From Malikia granosa (GTDB lineage Bacteria > Pseudomonadota > Gammaproteobacteria > Burkholderiales > Burkholderiaceae_C), in NCBI RefSeq assembly GCF_002980595.1, contig NZ_PVLQ01000012.1:186001-250000 (forward strand): 64,000 nucleotides of DNA, read 5' to 3'. Shown here piece after piece: positions 46,069 through 57,040 of the stretch. Position 1 is the stretch's first letter, and the number at the start of each line of letters is the position of its first letter. The position numbers were made by a program, and so were the translations under genes. The notes below the pieces were generated by a model. The model searched no databases and was not told where the DNA came from. It saw only the letters and a list, made by a program, of their open reading frames with translations.

Positions 46069-46512
46069 ATGTATCAGCACCTGTTCGTCCCCGTCGACGG
46101 TTCCGAGTTGTCGCAGCGCGCCATCGACGGCAGCATCGCGCTGGCCAAGCAGCTCGGCGCCCGCATCACGGGCTTCGTCGCCGAGCCCGAGCTGGCGCTG
46201 TCGGAGACTTCGCACAACCCGCAGCTGTTCGCCCAGCATATCCAGGAGCATGATGCCCGCAACGAGGCCCATGCCAAGACGCTGCTGGGACGCTTCGAGG
46301 CCAGCTGCGCCGCGGCCGGCGTCCCCTTCCAGGGCCAGCATGCCACCAACAGCAATGTCGATGACGCCATCATCGACGAGGCCGACAAGGCCGGCTGCGA
46401 CATGATCGTGATGGTCACCCATGGCCGCGGTCCGGTCGGCGAGTTCCTGTTCGGCTCGCACACCAAGAAGATCATCGCGCGCAGCAAGCTGCCGGTGTTC
46501 GTGCTGCACTGA
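46069..46512 (+). CDS. Universal stress protein, UspA family (second copy)
   Basis: 147-aa single-domain Usp protein, not a duplicate of the copy at 10848. It has the opening MYQHLFVPVDGSELSQRA, and the nucleotide motif IVMVTHGRGPVGEFLFGSHTKKIIARSKLPVFVLH with the G-2x-G-9x-G-S/T pattern. It has an AGAGGA ribosome site and an FNR-type box about 100 bp upstream, which suggests induction under low oxygen. A bidirectional terminator separates it from valS. Confidence 0.92.
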   Translation: MYQHLFVPVDGSELSQRAIDGSIALAKQLGARITGFVAEPELALSETSHNPQLFAQHIQEHDARNEAHAKTLLGRFEASCAAAGVPFQGQHATNSNVDDAIIDEADKAGCDMIVMVTHGRGPVGEFLFGSHTKKIIARSKLPVFVLH

Positions 46513-46543
46513 AAAAACCCGCCCCGGCCAGCCTGCCGGAGGC

Positions 46544-46581
46544 AAAAAAGGGACGCGGGTCCAGGCCCGGCGTCCCTTTTT
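46544..46581. terminator. Bidirectional terminator between uspA and valS
   Basis: Stem AAAAAGGGACGC (46545-46556) with GCGTCCCTTTTT (46570-46581), with additional GGG/CCC pairs inside the loop. A- and T-runs serve the two converging genes. Confidence 0.92.
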
Positions 46582-46633
46582 GCTGTGCGCTCGATCCGCC
46601 GCCCAGGCCCCGCGGGGCTGGCGGTGCCGTCGA

Positions 46634-49552
46634 TCAGCCCAGTCGCTGCAACTGCTGCTCGATCTTGGCCAGGGTGGCGCCGAAGTCGGCCAGGCGCTTC
46701 TGCTCCTGCTCGATCACGGCCGGCGGCGCCTTGGCGACGAAGGCCTCGTTGGACAGCTTGCCCTTGGCCTTGGCGATCTCGCCCGACAGGCGCGCGGCTT
46801 CCTTGGACAGGCGGGCCTTCTCGGCTGCCACGTCGATCTCCATGAACAGGCACAGGCGCGATTCGCCGACCACGGCGACCGGCGCGGCCTGGGCCGCCTC
46901 GGTCCAGCTGGCCTCGTCGGCAAACACCTTGACCTCGCTGAGCTTGGCCAGCGACTGCAGCACCGGCGCGATGCTGGTCAGGAACTCGGCGTCGCCGACC
47001 GCGTACAGCGGCAGGCGCTGTGCGGGCGAGACGTTCATCTCGCCGCGCAGGTTGCGGCAGGCATCGACCATGGACTTGAGCTTGGCGACATGGGCTTCCG
47101 CCGCCGCGTCGATGCGCTCAGGAGCGGCCACGGGGTAGGCCGCGACGCTGACCGACGCGCCCGCGCGACCGGCGACCGGCGCTACCTTCTGCCACAGCTC
47201 CTCGGTGATGAAGGGGATGATCGGGTGCGCCAGGCGCAGGATGGTCTCGAGCGTGCGGATCAGCGTGCGACGCGTGGCGCGCTGCTGCTCCGGGCTGCCG
47301 GTGTTGATCTGCACCTTGGCGATCTCGAGGTACCAGTCGCAGAACTCGTTCCAGACGAAATCGTAGATCGCGTTGGCGACGTTGTCGAGGCGGTAGTCGG
47401 CAAAGCCCTTGGCGACCTCGGCCTCGACGCGCTGCAGGCCCGAGACGATCCAGCGGTCGCAGGCGCTGAAGTCGAGGTAGCCGCCGATGGCGCACTGGTC
47501 GGCGCTGTGTTCGTTCAGGCCGCAGTCCTGGCCCTCGCAGTTCATCAGCACGAAGCGGGTCGCGTTCCAGAGCTTGTTGCAGAAGTTGCGGTAGCCCTCG
47601 CAGCGCTTGCTGTCGAAGTTGATCGAGCGGCCCAGCGAGGCCAGCGCCGCGAAGGTGAAGCGCAGCGCGTCGGCGCCGTAGGCCGGGATGCCGTCGGGGA
47701 ATTCCTTCTCGGTCTGCTTGCGCACCTTGGGTGCGGTCTCGGGCTTGCGCAGGCCGGTGGTGCGCTTAGTCAAAAGGGGCGCCAGTTCGATGCCGTCGAT
47801 CAGGTCGACCGGGTCGAGCACGTTGCCCTCGGACTTGCTCATCTTCTTGCCCTGCGCGTCGCGCACCAGGCCGTGGATGTAGACATGCTTGAACGGCACC
47901 TTGCCGGTGAAATGGGTCGTCATCATGATCATCCGGGCGACCCAGAAGAAGATGATGTCGTAGCCGGTGACCAGCACGCTGCTGGGCAGGTAGAGGTCGT
48001 AGTCCTGGGTCTTTTCCGGCCAGCCCATGGTGCTGAACGGCACCAGCGCGGACGAGTACCAGGTGTCGAGCACGTCGGCGTCGCGCGTCAGGCCGGCGGC
48101 CAGCAGCGCGGCGCGCTGCGACTCGCTAAAGTTTGCGATGCGGGCCTCGAACTGGGCCTGGGCGTCGGCCTCGTGGCGCGCGACATAGACCTGGCCCTCG
48201 GCGTCATACCAGGCCGGGATCTGGTGGCCCCACCAGAGCTGGCGGCTGATGCACCAGTCCTGGATGTTGTTCATCCACTGGTTGTAGGTGTTGACCCAGT
48301 TCTCGGGCACGAAGGACACCTGGCCGCTCTGCACCGCGTCGATCGCCTTCTGCGCGATGGACTTGCCGGTCGGGTCCTGCTCGGACACCTTGGTCATGGC
48401 GACGAACCACTGGTCGGTCAGCATCGGCTCGACCACCTGGCCGGTGCGGGCGCAGCGCGGCACCATCAGCTTGTGCTTCTTGACCTCGACCAGCAGGCCG
48501 GCGGCTTCCAGGTCGGCGACTACTGCCTTGCGCGCGTCGAAGCGGTCCAGGCCGCGGTAGGCCTCGGGGCCGTGGTCGTTGATCTTGGCGTCGAGCGTCA
48601 GCACGCCGATGATCGGCAGCTGATGCCGCTGGCCGACCGCGTAGTCGTTGGCGTCATGCGCGGGCGTGACCTTGACCACGCCGGTGCCGAACTCGCGGTC
48701 GACGTACTCGTCGGCGATGACCGGGATCTCGCGCTCGCACAGCGGCAGGCGCACATACTGGCCGATCAGGTGCGCGTAGCGCTCGTCTTCCGGGTGGACC
48801 ATGACGGCGACGTCGCCGAGCAGGGTCTCGGGGCGGGTGGTCGCGACCACCAGCTGGCCTTCGCCGCTGGCGAGCGGGTAGGCGATATGCCACAGGCTGC
48901 CTTCCTCTTCCTCGCTCTCGACCTCGAGGTCGGACACCGCGCTCATCAGCACCGGGTCCCAGTTGACCAGGCGCTTGCCGCGGTAGATCAGGCCCTGCTG
49001 GTACAGCTGGACGAAGGTCTCGGTCACGACCTTGGACAGCTTGTCGTCCATCGTGAAGTATTCGCGGCTCCAGTCCACGCTGTCGCCCATGCGGCGCATC
49101 TGGGTCGTGATGGTGTTGCCGGACTGCTCCTTCCACTCCCAGACCTTGGCGACGAAGTTCTTGCGCGCCTCGGCCGGGGTCGGGCCCATGTCGTGGCGGC
49201 TGATGCCCTGACCCTGCAGCTGGCGCTCGACCACGATCTGGGTCGCGATGCCGGCATGGTCGGTGCCCGGGATCCAGGCCGTGTTGAAGCCAGCCATGCG
49301 GTGGTAGCGCGTCAGGCTGTCCATGATGGTCTGGTTGAAGGCGTGGCCCATGTGCAGCGTGCCGGTCACGTTGGGCGGCGGCAGCTGGATCGCGAAGCTG
49401 GGCGCATCAAGCTGGGCCGCACCGGTGCCGCGGAAGCCGGCGGCGCCGTAGCCGCGCTGCTCCCACTCGGGGCCCCAATGGGCTTCCAGGGCCGCGGGCT
49501 CGAAGGACTTGGACAGGGATTGCAGGCCGGGTTGGGCGATGGCGTCGGTCAT
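46634..49552 (-). CDS. valS: Valyl-tRNA synthetase
   Basis: 972-aa class I aminoacyl-tRNA synthetase that charges tRNA-Val. Signatures: [15 protein letters not shown] with the HIGH-type HMGH (67-70), the editing CP1 insertion with [19 protein letters not shown] near residue 285, and KMSKS in [13 protein letters not shown] near 558. The C-terminal 65 residues ([25 protein letters not shown]) form the usual coiled-coil arm. Length fits. No T-box leader is visible. Confidence 0.97.
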   Translation of the reverse strand: MTDAIAQPGLQSLSKSFEPAALEAHWGPEWEQRGYGAAGFRGTGAAQLDAPSFAIQLPPPNVTGTLHMGHAFNQTIMDSLTRYHRMAGFNTAWIPGTDHAGIATQIVVERQLQGQGISRHDMGPTPAEARKNFVAKVWEWKEQSGNTITTQMRRMGDSVDWSREYFTMDDKLSKVVTETFVQLYQQGLIYRGKRLVNWDPVLMSAVSDLEVESEEEEGSLWHIAYPLASGEGQLVVATTRPETLLGDVAVMVHPEDERYAHLIGQYVRLPLCEREIPVIADEYVDREFGTGVVKVTPAHDANDYAVGQRHQLPIIGVLTLDAKINDHGPEAYRGLDRFDARKAVVADLEAAGLLVEVKKHKLMVPRCARTGQVVEPMLTDQWFVAMTKVSEQDPTGKSIAQKAIDAVQSGQVSFVPENWVNTYNQWMNNIQDWCISRQLWWGHQIPAWYDAEGQVYVARHEADAQAQFEARIANFSESQRAALLAAGLTRDADVLDTWYSSALVPFSTMGWPEKTQDYDLYLPSSVLVTGYDIIFFWVARMIMMTTHFTGKVPFKHVYIHGLVRDAQGKKMSKSEGNVLDPVDLIDGIELAPLLTKRTTGLRKPETAPKVRKQTEKEFPDGIPAYGADALRFTFAALASLGRSINFDSKRCEGYRNFCNKLWNATRFVLMNCEGQDCGLNEHSADQCAIGGYLDFSACDRWIVSGLQRVEAEVAKGFADYRLDNVANAIYDFVWNEFCDWYLEIAKVQINTGSPEQQRATRRTLIRTLETILRLAHPIIPFITEELWQKVAPVAGRAGASVSVAAYPVAAPERIDAAAEAHVAKLKSMVDACRNLRGEMNVSPAQRLPLYAVGDAEFLTSIAPVLQSLAKLSEVKVFADEASWTEAAQAAPVAVVGESRLCLFMEIDVAAEKARLSKEAARLSGEIAKAKGKLSNEAFVAKAPPAVIEQEQKRLADFGATLAKIEQQLQRLG

Positions 49553-49639
49553 GGGTTCAGGAGGTTCTGGGAATCTGGGAGGCCCGGCGTGGCGGCGGCA
49601 TGACGCGGGCGGCAGCGGTGCCTCTGTGAGCTGGGGATT

Positions 49640-50395
49640 TTACGGGTTGGCGCTCGGTCTGGCGTCGCCTGCAGCAGCTTGGCCCGAATCGGGCCAGGCG
49701 CCAGCCACAAGCGCCCAGCGCGCCCATTCCTCTCCCAGCCCGGCTTCGATCACCAGCAGCTGGCCCGTGACCGGATGCGCCAGCTCCAGCCGGCCCGCAT
49801 GGAGCCACAGTCGCTGCAGCCCCAGCAGCTCGGCCAGCGCCCGGTTCAGCGGTCCCTTGCCGTGGGTCGCGTCGCCGATGATCGGGTGGGCGATATGCTT
49901 CATGTGGCGGCGCAGCTGATGCCGGCGGCCCGTGACGGGCTGCAGCTCGACCAGCGCGCAGCGCGTGCTGGCAAACTGGCCTTGCGCCAAGGGCAGCTCG
50001 TAATGTTCCAGCGTGCGGTAGTGGGTGAGGGCGTGCTGGATTTCCTCGCGCTCGGTGCGCATGTCGTCGGGCATGCGCCTGAGCGGGTGGTCGATCACGC
50101 CCGATTCCGGCGGCCAGCCGCGCACCACCGCGCGGTAGCTCTTGCGCATGGCTTCGCCGCGCTCGAAGGCCTGGCCCAGCGCGCGCGCGGTGGCGGCGTC
50201 GAGCGCGAACAGCAGCACGCCGCTGGTGCCCTTGTCGAGCCGGTGCACCGGCCAGACCGGCCGGCCGATCTGGTCGCGCAGCAGCTGCAGCGCGAAGCGG
50301 GTCTCGCCGGCATCGAGTCCGGTGCGGTGCACCAGCAGTCCCGGCGGCTTGGCCACCGATACCAGATAATCGTCGCGATAAAGGATGGTCAGCAT
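49640..50395 (-). CDS. truC: tRNA pseudouridine(65) synthase TruC
   Basis: 251-aa RluA-family pseudouridine synthase acting on tRNA position 65. The start is MLTILYRDDYLVSVAKPPGLLVHR; the catalytic aspartate is in PVHRLDKGTSGVLLFA near residue 54, and TGRRHQLRRHMKHIAHPIIGD is the second family motif. ATG 50395 is chosen because a ribosome site AGGA lies 6 nt upstream; a TTG at 50419 is the alternative. Its start codon overlaps that of yaaA on the other strand. Confidence 0.9.
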   Translation of the reverse strand: MLTILYRDDYLVSVAKPPGLLVHRTGLDAGETRFALQLLRDQIGRPVWPVHRLDKGTSGVLLFALDAATARALGQAFERGEAMRKSYRAVVRGWPPESGVIDHPLRRMPDDMRTEREEIQHALTHYRTLEHYELPLAQGQFASTRCALVELQPVTGRRHQLRRHMKHIAHPIIGDATHGKGPLNRALAELLGLQRLWLHAGRLELAHPVTGQLLVIEAGLGEEWARWALVAGAWPDSGQAAAGDARPSANP

Positions 50396-51170
50396 GTTGT
50401 TCCTATTGTCCCCGGCCAAGGCGCTGGATTACGAAACCCCGCCCGTCACCGCCACCCATACCCAGCCGCTGTTCGTGCCGCAGGCGGCCGAACTGATCGA
50501 GGTCTTGCGCGAGCGGTCGCCGCAGCAGATCGCCGAGCTGATGGACCTCAGCGATGCGCTCGCTGGCCTCAACGTCGCGCGCTACCAGGCCTGGAGCCCT
50601 GAGTTCACGACCGCCAACGCCAAGCAGGCGGTGCTGGCCTTCAACGGCGATGTCTACGAGGGCCTGGAGGCCAAGACCCTGGACGAGGCCGATCTGGGCT
50701 GGCTGCAGGACCATGTCTGCATCCTGAGCGGCCTCTACGGCGTGCTGCGCCCGCTCGACCTGATGCAGCCCTACCGGCTCGAGATGGGCACAAGGCTGGC
50801 GACGCCCAAGGGCAAGAACCTGTACCAGTTCTGGGGCACCCGAATAGCGGATTACCTGAACCAGCGCGCCGCCGCCGACCAGACACCGCTGATCGTCAAC
50901 CTCGCCAGCGAGGAATACTTCAAGTCGGTCGACAAGAAGGCCTTGAAGCCGCGTATCGTCACCTGCGTGTTCGAGGAATTCAAGGGGGATAAGTACAAGG
51001 TGATCAGCTTCGCGGCCAAGCGCGCGCGCGGCCTGATGGTGCGTTATGCCGTCGCGCAACGCGCACTCTCGGTCGAGCAGCTCAAGGGCTTCGACCTCGA
51101 GGGCTACCAGTATGTGCCGGCGGCTTCCGAGCCGGACCGCCTCGTGTTCCGCCGCGACGCGCGCCCCTGA
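50394..51170 (+). CDS. yaaA: YaaA family protein (peroxide stress, DUF328)
   Basis: 258-aa protein of the YaaA family, which in E. coli lowers free iron under peroxide stress and binds DNA. The hallmarks are MLFLLSPAKALDYETPP at the start, and YGVLRPLDLMQPYRLEMGTRL near residue 115, LIVNLASEEYFKSVD near 164 and FKGDKYKVISFAAKRARGLM near 192. ATG 50394 is the conserved start with AAGGA 9 nt upstream; ATG 50385 is in frame but less likely. It is divergent from truC with overlapping start codons. Confidence 0.93.
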   Translation: MLFLLSPAKALDYETPPVTATHTQPLFVPQAAELIEVLRERSPQQIAELMDLSDALAGLNVARYQAWSPEFTTANAKQAVLAFNGDVYEGLEAKTLDEADLGWLQDHVCILSGLYGVLRPLDLMQPYRLEMGTRLATPKGKNLYQFWGTRIADYLNQRAAADQTPLIVNLASEEYFKSVDKKALKPRIVTCVFEEFKGDKYKVISFAAKRARGLMVRYAVAQRALSVEQLKGFDLEGYQYVPAASEPDRLVFRRDARP

Positions 51171-51212
51171 GGCCGCTGCCCGTTCACTGAACGCACAACC
51201 CGGATCGACTTC

Positions 51213-52082
51213 ATGAGCGAACCCCTGCACCCCAGCCAGCACCAGCCCGAGCAGTCCCAGCTCGGCAAGACCTCCAGCTACGCCGACCAGTACGACCCGA
51301 GCCTGCTGTTTCCGCTGCCGCGCCAGCCTAAGCGCGACGAGATCGGCATCAGCGGTCAGCCGCCTTTCCTGGGCGCCGACCTTTGGACCGCCTACGAGCT
51401 GAGCTGGCTTAACCCGCGCGGTAAGCCGCAGGTGGCGATCGCGCATTTCACCGTGCCCTGCGAGTCGCCCAACATCATCGAGAGCAAGTCGTTCAAGCTC
51501 TACCTCAACAGCTTCAACAACAGCCGCTTCGACGATGGTCAGCAGGTGCTGGATCGTCTGAAGGCCGACCTGTCGGAGGCGGCCTGGCGCGGGGCTGAGC
51601 GCCAGGGATCGGTCGGCGTCAGGCTGCTGGCGCCGGCACAGTTCGCCCAGGAGCAGATCCACGAGCTCGACGGCCTGAGCCTGGACCGGCTCGATGTCGA
51701 GTGCACGCAATACCAGCCCGATCCTGAGCTGCTGCGCGCCGACCACGAGCAGCCGCCCGTGACCGAGACCCTGGTCAGCGACCTGCTGAAAAGCAACTGC
51801 CTGGTCACGGGCCAGCCCGACTGGGCCAGCGTGCGCATCAGCTATACCGGTGCGCCGATCGACCAGGAGCGGCTGCTGCAGTACCTGGTGAGCTTTCGCA
51901 ACCACAACGAGTTCCACGAGCAATGCGTCGAGCGCATCTTCATGGACCTCTGGGCCCGCTGCAAGCCGGTCAAGCTCAGCGTCTATGCGCGCTACACCCG
52001 GCGCGGCGGTCTCGACATCAACCCCTGGCGCAGCAGCCAGCCGCAGCAGCCGCCGGCCAACATCCGCACCGCGCGGCAGTGA
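51213..52082 (+). CDS. queF: NADPH-dependent 7-cyano-7-deazaguanine reductase (two-domain QueF)
   Basis: 289-aa reductase converting preQ0 to preQ1 in queuosine biosynthesis. It is the long, two-domain type: [23 protein letters not shown] near residues 81-103 is the first tunnel-fold domain and [20 protein letters not shown] holds the catalytic Cys196, which forms the thioimide. No preQ1 riboswitch is visible upstream. It follows yaaA after 42 bp. Confidence 0.95.
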   Translation: MSEPLHPSQHQPEQSQLGKTSSYADQYDPSLLFPLPRQPKRDEIGISGQPPFLGADLWTAYELSWLNPRGKPQVAIAHFTVPCESPNIIESKSFKLYLNSFNNSRFDDGQQVLDRLKADLSEAAWRGAERQGSVGVRLLAPAQFAQEQIHELDGLSLDRLDVECTQYQPDPELLRADHEQPPVTETLVSDLLKSNCLVTGQPDWASVRISYTGAPIDQERLLQYLVSFRNHNEFHEQCVERIFMDLWARCKPVKLSVYARYTRRGGLDINPWRSSQPQQPPANIRTARQ

Positions 52083-52168
52083 GGGGCGAATCCGTGTAAT
52101 TCCGGATGGCATCTGCTGCCGGTTGCTGCGATCATGAAGGCGACCGAATCCGTTGAGGAACTCGCTCC

Positions 52169-52915
52169 ATGGCCCTTTGCACCGCGCTGCCGCCGGCTGG
52201 GGATCCGTTCTGGACCCAGTCTCCGCTGGAAATCCGCCAGATCATGTGCGATCTGACCCGGCGCGGTACGAGCGTCGAGTGTTGCGCCGGGGTCGTGGGT
52301 CCTCTGGGCGCAGCCATCACCGAGGTCCGGGATTCTGGTGACATCGTCCTGGGTTTTCTGCCGGGCCATCGGCCGGAGCAGTTGCTGCGGACGGGCCTGC
52401 CGGCCGTGGCCTGGGCTAATCTTGGCAGTGTGCGGGTGGGCTTCCTGCTGGACGGCTTGCAGTTGGACAGGGCAGGTGCTGTTCCGGCTTGCATGGCCAG
52501 AATGCCGCTGGCGGTGCACCGGCTGCAGCGGCGTGAGTTTTTCCGGCTGCCCAGCCCTGCGTCGCTGCTGTGCGAACTGTCCTTGCCCCGTGTCGCAGCC
52601 GGGGCTCGTCCAGCTCAATCTGGTCGGTGCCTTGTACCCATGGTGGACCTTTCCGAGGGAGGGGTCTGTCTCGCCTGGCCGGTCGGGCGCGAGCTCTCGA
52701 TCCAGCTGGGCGATGTGCTGGAGCCGTGCTGGCTTGATCTGCCCGATTTCGGCCCTATCCGTTTCGGCCTGCAGTTCATGAACCGCCTGGATGATTTCCG
52801 CCAGACGGGAGGGCAGTTGCTTGGCGCACGCTTCGTTGGCATGGAGCTCGAGCACCAGAGGCTGTTGCGGCGTTTCCTCTACCAGTTGCAGGCTGGCGTG
52901 CACCACCACCATTGA
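52169..52915 (+). CDS. YcgR-like PilZ-domain protein (c-di-GMP binding)
   Basis: 248-aa protein with the YcgR layout: an N-terminal domain (FWTQSPLEIRQIMCDLTRRGTSV) and a C-terminal PilZ domain with c-di-GMP contacts QRREFFRL (Arg122, Arg126) and VDLSEGGVCL (Asp160, Ser162, Gly165). The family binds c-di-GMP and brakes the flagellar motor. No flagellar or c-di-GMP enzyme genes are nearby in this window. The C-terminus ends in several histidines. The start is the only ATG that fits. Confidence 0.85.
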   Translation: MALCTALPPAGDPFWTQSPLEIRQIMCDLTRRGTSVECCAGVVGPLGAAITEVRDSGDIVLGFLPGHRPEQLLRTGLPAVAWANLGSVRVGFLLDGLQLDRAGAVPACMARMPLAVHRLQRREFFRLPSPASLLCELSLPRVAAGARPAQSGRCLVPMVDLSEGGVCLAWPVGRELSIQLGDVLEPCWLDLPDFGPIRFGLQFMNRLDDFRQTGGQLLGARFVGMELEHQRLLRRFLYQLQAGVHHHH

Positions 52916-53080
52916 TTGCCGGCATCGAGCGTCTGGGCGCTGACCAGCACGCTGACTTCTTCCCTTGCACTCGGCCCATGTCAGTCTGTCTGCCGCGTGA
53001 GGGAATGCCCATCCAGCGTTCATTGTGGGTTCAGCTGGCCAGGGCTAACATCCGCCTGATAGAGGCCACCCTTGCGAGAA

Positions 53081-54412
53081 ATGAAACACCTCAAGACCAC
53101 CCTGGCCGGCTTGCTGCTCGGTCTGACCCTCCTGTGGCTGCTGGCCGAGTCGGCCGCGCTGCCGGCAACCCAGGGCCTGTTTCCCTGGCGCACCCTGCTG
53201 GTCCAGTACTCGGGCCTGCTCGGCATGGGCGTCATGAGCGCCGCGATGCTGCTCGCGGTGCGCCCGGCCTGGCTCGAGCGCCGGCTGCACGGCCTCGACA
53301 AGATGTACCGGCTGCACAAGTGGCTCGGCATCTCGGGGCTGGTGCTGTCCATCCTGCACTGGCTGATTTCGCAAGGGCCCAAGTGGCTGATCGGGGCCGG
53401 GTTGCTCGAGCGGCCGGTGCGCGGGCCGCGCCCGGTCCAGACCGATCCGGTGCTGGCTTTCCTGCAGAGCCAGCGCGGCCTGGCCGAGGACCTGGGCGAG
53501 AAGGCCTTCTATGTCGCAGTGGCGCTGATCGCGCTGGCCTTGCTCAAGCGCTTTCCCTACCGGCATTTCTTCCGCACCCACCGCTGGATCGCGCTGGCCT
53601 ACCTGGTGCTGGTCTGGCACTCGATCGTGCTGACCAGCTTTGGCTACTGGCTGCAGCCGGTCGGCATCGTGCATGGCCTGCTGCTGGCGGGCGGCACGGT
53701 CGCGGCAGTCATCAGCCTGACGCGGCGCATCGGCGTGCGGCGCAAGGCCGTCGGCGAGGTCGAGCAGGTCGAGTACCTGGAGGGCGTCAAGGTCAGCGCG
53801 GTCTCGATCCGGCTGCGCAGTCCTTGGGCCGGCCACGAGCCGGGCCAGTTCGCCTTCGTGACCTTCGACGAGCGCGAGGGACCGCATCCGTTCACGATCT
53901 CCTCGGCCTGGCAGGACGATGGCCGGCTGATGTTCCTGATCAAGGCGCTGGGCGACTACACGCGCACCCTGGCCGGCAGCCTCAAGGCCGGCGATACCGT
54001 CACGGTCGAGGGGCCTTACGGCCGCTTCCAGTTCGAGGGCCAGGCCAGGCGGCAGATCTGGATCGGTGGCGGCATCGGCATCTCGCCCTTCGTCGCGCGC
54101 CTCAAGCAGCTGGCGCAGCAGCCCGACGGCCGCGAGATCGACCTGTTCCATTCGACCGCCGAGGTCGACCAGACCGCGCTGCAGCGGTTGCAGGAACATG
54201 CCCAGGCGGCTGGCGTGCGCCTGCACCTGCTGGTCAGCGGCCGCGACGGCCGGCTGACGGGTGAACGGCTGCGTGAACTGGTGCCGCAATGGCGCGCGGC
54301 CGAGGTCTGGTTCTGCGGCCCGGCGGCCTTCGGCGACGCGATCCGCACCGACCTCTGTGGCCAGGGCCTGCCAGCGGCAAATTTCCACCAGGAACTGTTC
54401 GAGATGCGCTGA
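53081..54412 (+). CDS. Ferric-reductase-like membrane flavin/NAD oxidoreductase
   Basis: 443-aa protein with a ferric-reductase-like transmembrane domain (about six hydrophobic segments; His residues in LHKWLGISGLVLSILHW and HRWIALAYLVLVWHS probably bind two hemes), then an FAD-binding domain (HPFTISSAW near residue 268) and an NAD(P) domain (IWIGGGIGISPFVARLKQL, VWFCGPAAFGDAIR). It may pass electrons across the membrane to iron, heme or oxygen, but the acceptor is unknown. ATG 53081 is preferred over TTG 53072. Confidence 0.88.
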   Translation: MKHLKTTLAGLLLGLTLLWLLAESAALPATQGLFPWRTLLVQYSGLLGMGVMSAAMLLAVRPAWLERRLHGLDKMYRLHKWLGISGLVLSILHWLISQGPKWLIGAGLLERPVRGPRPVQTDPVLAFLQSQRGLAEDLGEKAFYVAVALIALALLKRFPYRHFFRTHRWIALAYLVLVWHSIVLTSFGYWLQPVGIVHGLLLAGGTVAAVISLTRRIGVRRKAVGEVEQVEYLEGVKVSAVSIRLRSPWAGHEPGQFAFVTFDEREGPHPFTISSAWQDDGRLMFLIKALGDYTRTLAGSLKAGDTVTVEGPYGRFQFEGQARRQIWIGGGIGISPFVARLKQLAQQPDGREIDLFHSTAEVDQTALQRLQEHAQAAGVRLHLLVSGRDGRLTGERLRELVPQWRAAEVWFCGPAAFGDAIRTDLCGQGLPAANFHQELFEMR

Positions 54413-54496
54413 GCGCCGCCCCGGTCAGCCAGCCGTGGCTGGCGCCAGGCGCCGCCGCCGCTGGCTTCGGGCAGGGCGCCAGCGCTGCAGCGCTGG

Positions 54497-57040
54497 CTAG
54501 TCCTGGCGGGCCGCGCTGCCGTTCGTGTCCTTGGCTGCCTCGATCGCTGCCAGCACCCTGTTGAGTTCCTGCACGAACTCGGCCTGCAATCCGCTGTCCT
54601 GCTGCTGCAGGCCCTGCTCGAAGCGCACCGCGAGCTGGTGCAGGGTCCCGGCGCCCAGCGTGGGTGCGAGCCCCTTGAGCGTGTGCACCAGCCGGATGGC
54701 GACATCGAGCTGCTGCTGGCCCAGGGCCTCGCGCAGTTGTTCGGGCGCCTGCACGAAGTCCTGGTGGAAGCGCTGCAGCACCTGCAGCAGCAACTCCTGG
54801 TCGCCGCCCAGCGCTTCGGCGGCTTGTTCCAGGTCCAGTGGCCCGCTGCCGGAAGCAGGCTCGATCGCTGCGACAGGCAGGATCGGATCGACGCTGGCCG
54901 GAGCCGGAGCCGGAGCCGGAGCCGCCTGTGGCTGCTCGGGAATCCACTGGCCCAGCACGGCGGCCAGCTCCATCGGGTCGATGGGCTTGGCGATATGGTC
55001 GTCCATGCCGGCTTCCTCGGCGGCCTGCCGGTCCTTGTCCATGGCGGCGGCGGTCAGCGCGATGATGGGGGTACGGTTGCCGCTGGCGCGGATGGCACGG
55101 GTCGCGGCAAAGCCGTCCATGCCAGGCATCTGCAGGTCCATCAGGATGGCGGCAAAGGCCGATCGCGTGGCCTTGTCGACCGCGGACTGCCCGTTGTCGG
55201 CCGTCTCGACTTCCAGCCCCAGGCGGCTCAGGTAGGCCTTGGCCACCAGCAGGTTGGTCGGGCTGTCATCGACCAGCAGCACGCGCGCCTGGCCGAAGTC
55301 CCGCTTGACCGGTGCGACCACCGGCGCGGGCATCGGCGTGGCGGCACTTGCCGTCTGCGACAGTCCCAGCCGGGCGGTGAAGCAGAACACGCTGCCCTGG
55401 CCGGCCACGCTGGTGGCCCAGATCTTGCCGCCCATCAGCTCGACCAGGCGCTTCGAGATGCTCAGCCCGAGGCCGGTGCCACCGTAGCGGCGGGTCGTCG
55501 ACAGGTCGGCCTGGGTGAAGGCTTCGAACAGATGGTCGAGCTGCTCCGGATCGAGTCCGATGCCGCTGTCGCGCACCGAAACCTGGATCAGCGCGCCCTG
55601 TCCGTCCTGCTCGATCGCCTCCGCCTTGACCTCGATGCCGCCTGCCTGCGTGAACTTCAGCGCGTTGCCGATCAGGTTGTTGATGACCTGCAGCAGCCGC
55701 AAGGGGTCGCCCAGCAGCAAGGCCGGGATCTGGGGCGAGACCTCGAAGCGCAGCGCCAGCTGCTTTTCCTCGGCCTGGATCTCGAACAGGGCGCGCGACT
55801 TCTCGAAGACCTCGACCAGGTTCAGCGGCACCGATTCGAGCATCATGTGGCCGGCCTCGATCTTGGAGTAGTCGAGAATGTCGTTGAGCACGCCGAGCAA
55901 GGCGGTGCCGGCCAGGTGGATCTTGGTCAGGTGATCGCGCTGGTGCGGGGTCAGGTCGGTCTCGAGCAGCAGATTGGTCAGGCCGATCACCGCGTTCATG
56001 GGGGTGCGGATCTCGTGGCTCATATTGGCCAGGAACAGGCTCTTGGCCTCGTTGGCGCTGACGGCCTGCTCCTTGATGCCCTGGAGTTCACGCGTGACCT
56101 GGCTCACCTTGACCAGCCGTTTCTGCGAGCGCCGCAGCAGCACGAAGAAGAACAGGATCGCCGCGCTCGTCAGGCAGGTCACGCCGATGACGATATTGCG
56201 GTAGATCCGGTAGGGCGCCAGCACATCCTCTTCCGCTTCCGAGCTGACCAGGGTCATGCCGTAGTCGCCCAGCTTGTAGTAGCCGCTGATCTCTTCCGTC
56301 TGGGTGGCCGGGTTGTAGGACCGGAAGTTGCCGGTCTGCGGCGCAGCCGGGTCCAGATAGGGCGCTTGCACCTGCTGGTTGTACATCGATTCCGAGGTCG
56401 GGCTGATGGCCATGATCTCGCCGCTGTTGCGGACGATTTTCAGCTTGCTGCGGTTTTCGGTGAACAGCCGGTCGGAGAATTTCGAGAAGAATTCCGGCGC
56501 GATCGACAGCACCAGCACGCCGTCGAATGTGCCCTGCTTGAGGATGGGGCGCGTCAGCTGGATCGACCATTTGCCCGAGACCTTGCCCTTGAGGGGCTTG
56601 CTGATGAACAGGATGTCCTGTTCCGGCGCGTCGGCATGGACGCGGAAATGCTCGCGCTGGCTCAGGTCGACCACCGTCTGGGGCTTGCTGAGGTTGGAGA
56701 ACTGCATCATCCCCTGGCTGTCGATGACGGCGATCTGGAATACCAGGTCGTCGATCATGTTCTGGTGGTGCTGCACATAGTCCGCAAACTGCTCCCAGTC
56801 GCCCTGCCATTCCTCCCGGGCATCCAGAATGAACGAGTTCAGCCGCTTGATGGTGGATTGGCTGTATTCGGAAAAGATATGCGCGTTCTTCGCGGTGCGC
56901 AAATTGGCTTCCTGGATATAGGTTTGCCTGCTGCGCTGTATTTCATAGATGGCCGCCGCCCATGTTGTCAATATGATAACTATCGCCACGAAGGTCGTTT
57001 GCCGACGCAGTTTCAGGTTTGACGAGTAGATGGCCTTCAT
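54497..57040 (-). CDS. Hybrid sensor histidine kinase with receiver and HPt domains
   Basis: 847-aa membrane sensor kinase. Two membrane segments (about residues 17-33 and 284-302) flank a periplasmic sensor resembling Cache domains. Then come HisKA with His342 in [11 protein letters not shown], HATPase with [11 protein letters not shown] and [15 protein letters not shown], a receiver with phospho-Asp635 in [11 protein letters not shown], a Pro-Ala linker and a C-terminal HPt domain with His786 in [11 protein letters not shown]. This gives a complete phosphorelay in one protein. No output regulator is encoded next to it. Confidence 0.93.
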   Translation of the reverse strand: MKAIYSSNLKLRRQTTFVAIVIILTTWAAAIYEIQRSRQTYIQEANLRTAKNAHIFSEYSQSTIKRLNSFILDAREEWQGDWEQFADYVQHHQNMIDDLVFQIAVIDSQGMMQFSNLSKPQTVVDLSQREHFRVHADAPEQDILFISKPLKGKVSGKWSIQLTRPILKQGTFDGVLVLSIAPEFFSKFSDRLFTENRSKLKIVRNSGEIMAISPTSESMYNQQVQAPYLDPAAPQTGNFRSYNPATQTEEISGYYKLGDYGMTLVSSEAEEDVLAPYRIYRNIVIGVTCLTSAAILFFFVLLRRSQKRLVKVSQVTRELQGIKEQAVSANEAKSLFLANMSHEIRTPMNAVIGLTNLLLETDLTPHQRDHLTKIHLAGTALLGVLNDILDYSKIEAGHMMLESVPLNLVEVFEKSRALFEIQAEEKQLALRFEVSPQIPALLLGDPLRLLQVINNLIGNALKFTQAGGIEVKAEAIEQDGQGALIQVSVRDSGIGLDPEQLDHLFEAFTQADLSTTRRYGGTGLGLSISKRLVELMGGKIWATSVAGQGSVFCFTARLGLSQTASAATPMPAPVVAPVKRDFGQARVLLVDDSPTNLLVAKAYLSRLGLEVETADNGQSAVDKATRSAFAAILMDLQMPGMDGFAATRAIRASGNRTPIIALTAAAMDKDRQAAEEAGMDDHIAKPIDPMELAAVLGQWIPEQPQAAPAPAPAPASVDPILPVAAIEPASGSGPLDLEQAAEALGGDQELLLQVLQRFHQDFVQAPEQLREALGQQQLDVAIRLVHTLKGLAPTLGAGTLHQLAVRFEQGLQQQDSGLQAEFVQELNRVLAAIEAAKDTNGSAARQD

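Noticed and set aside
51171-51212. preQ1 riboswitch before queF
   Set aside because: The 42-bp spacer is too short and shows no preQ1 aptamer features.
54895-54924. Hexamer repeat GAGCCG in the hybrid kinase linker as a phase-variation switch
   Set aside because: The unit is six bases, so copy-number changes keep the frame and only lengthen the Pro-Ala linker.
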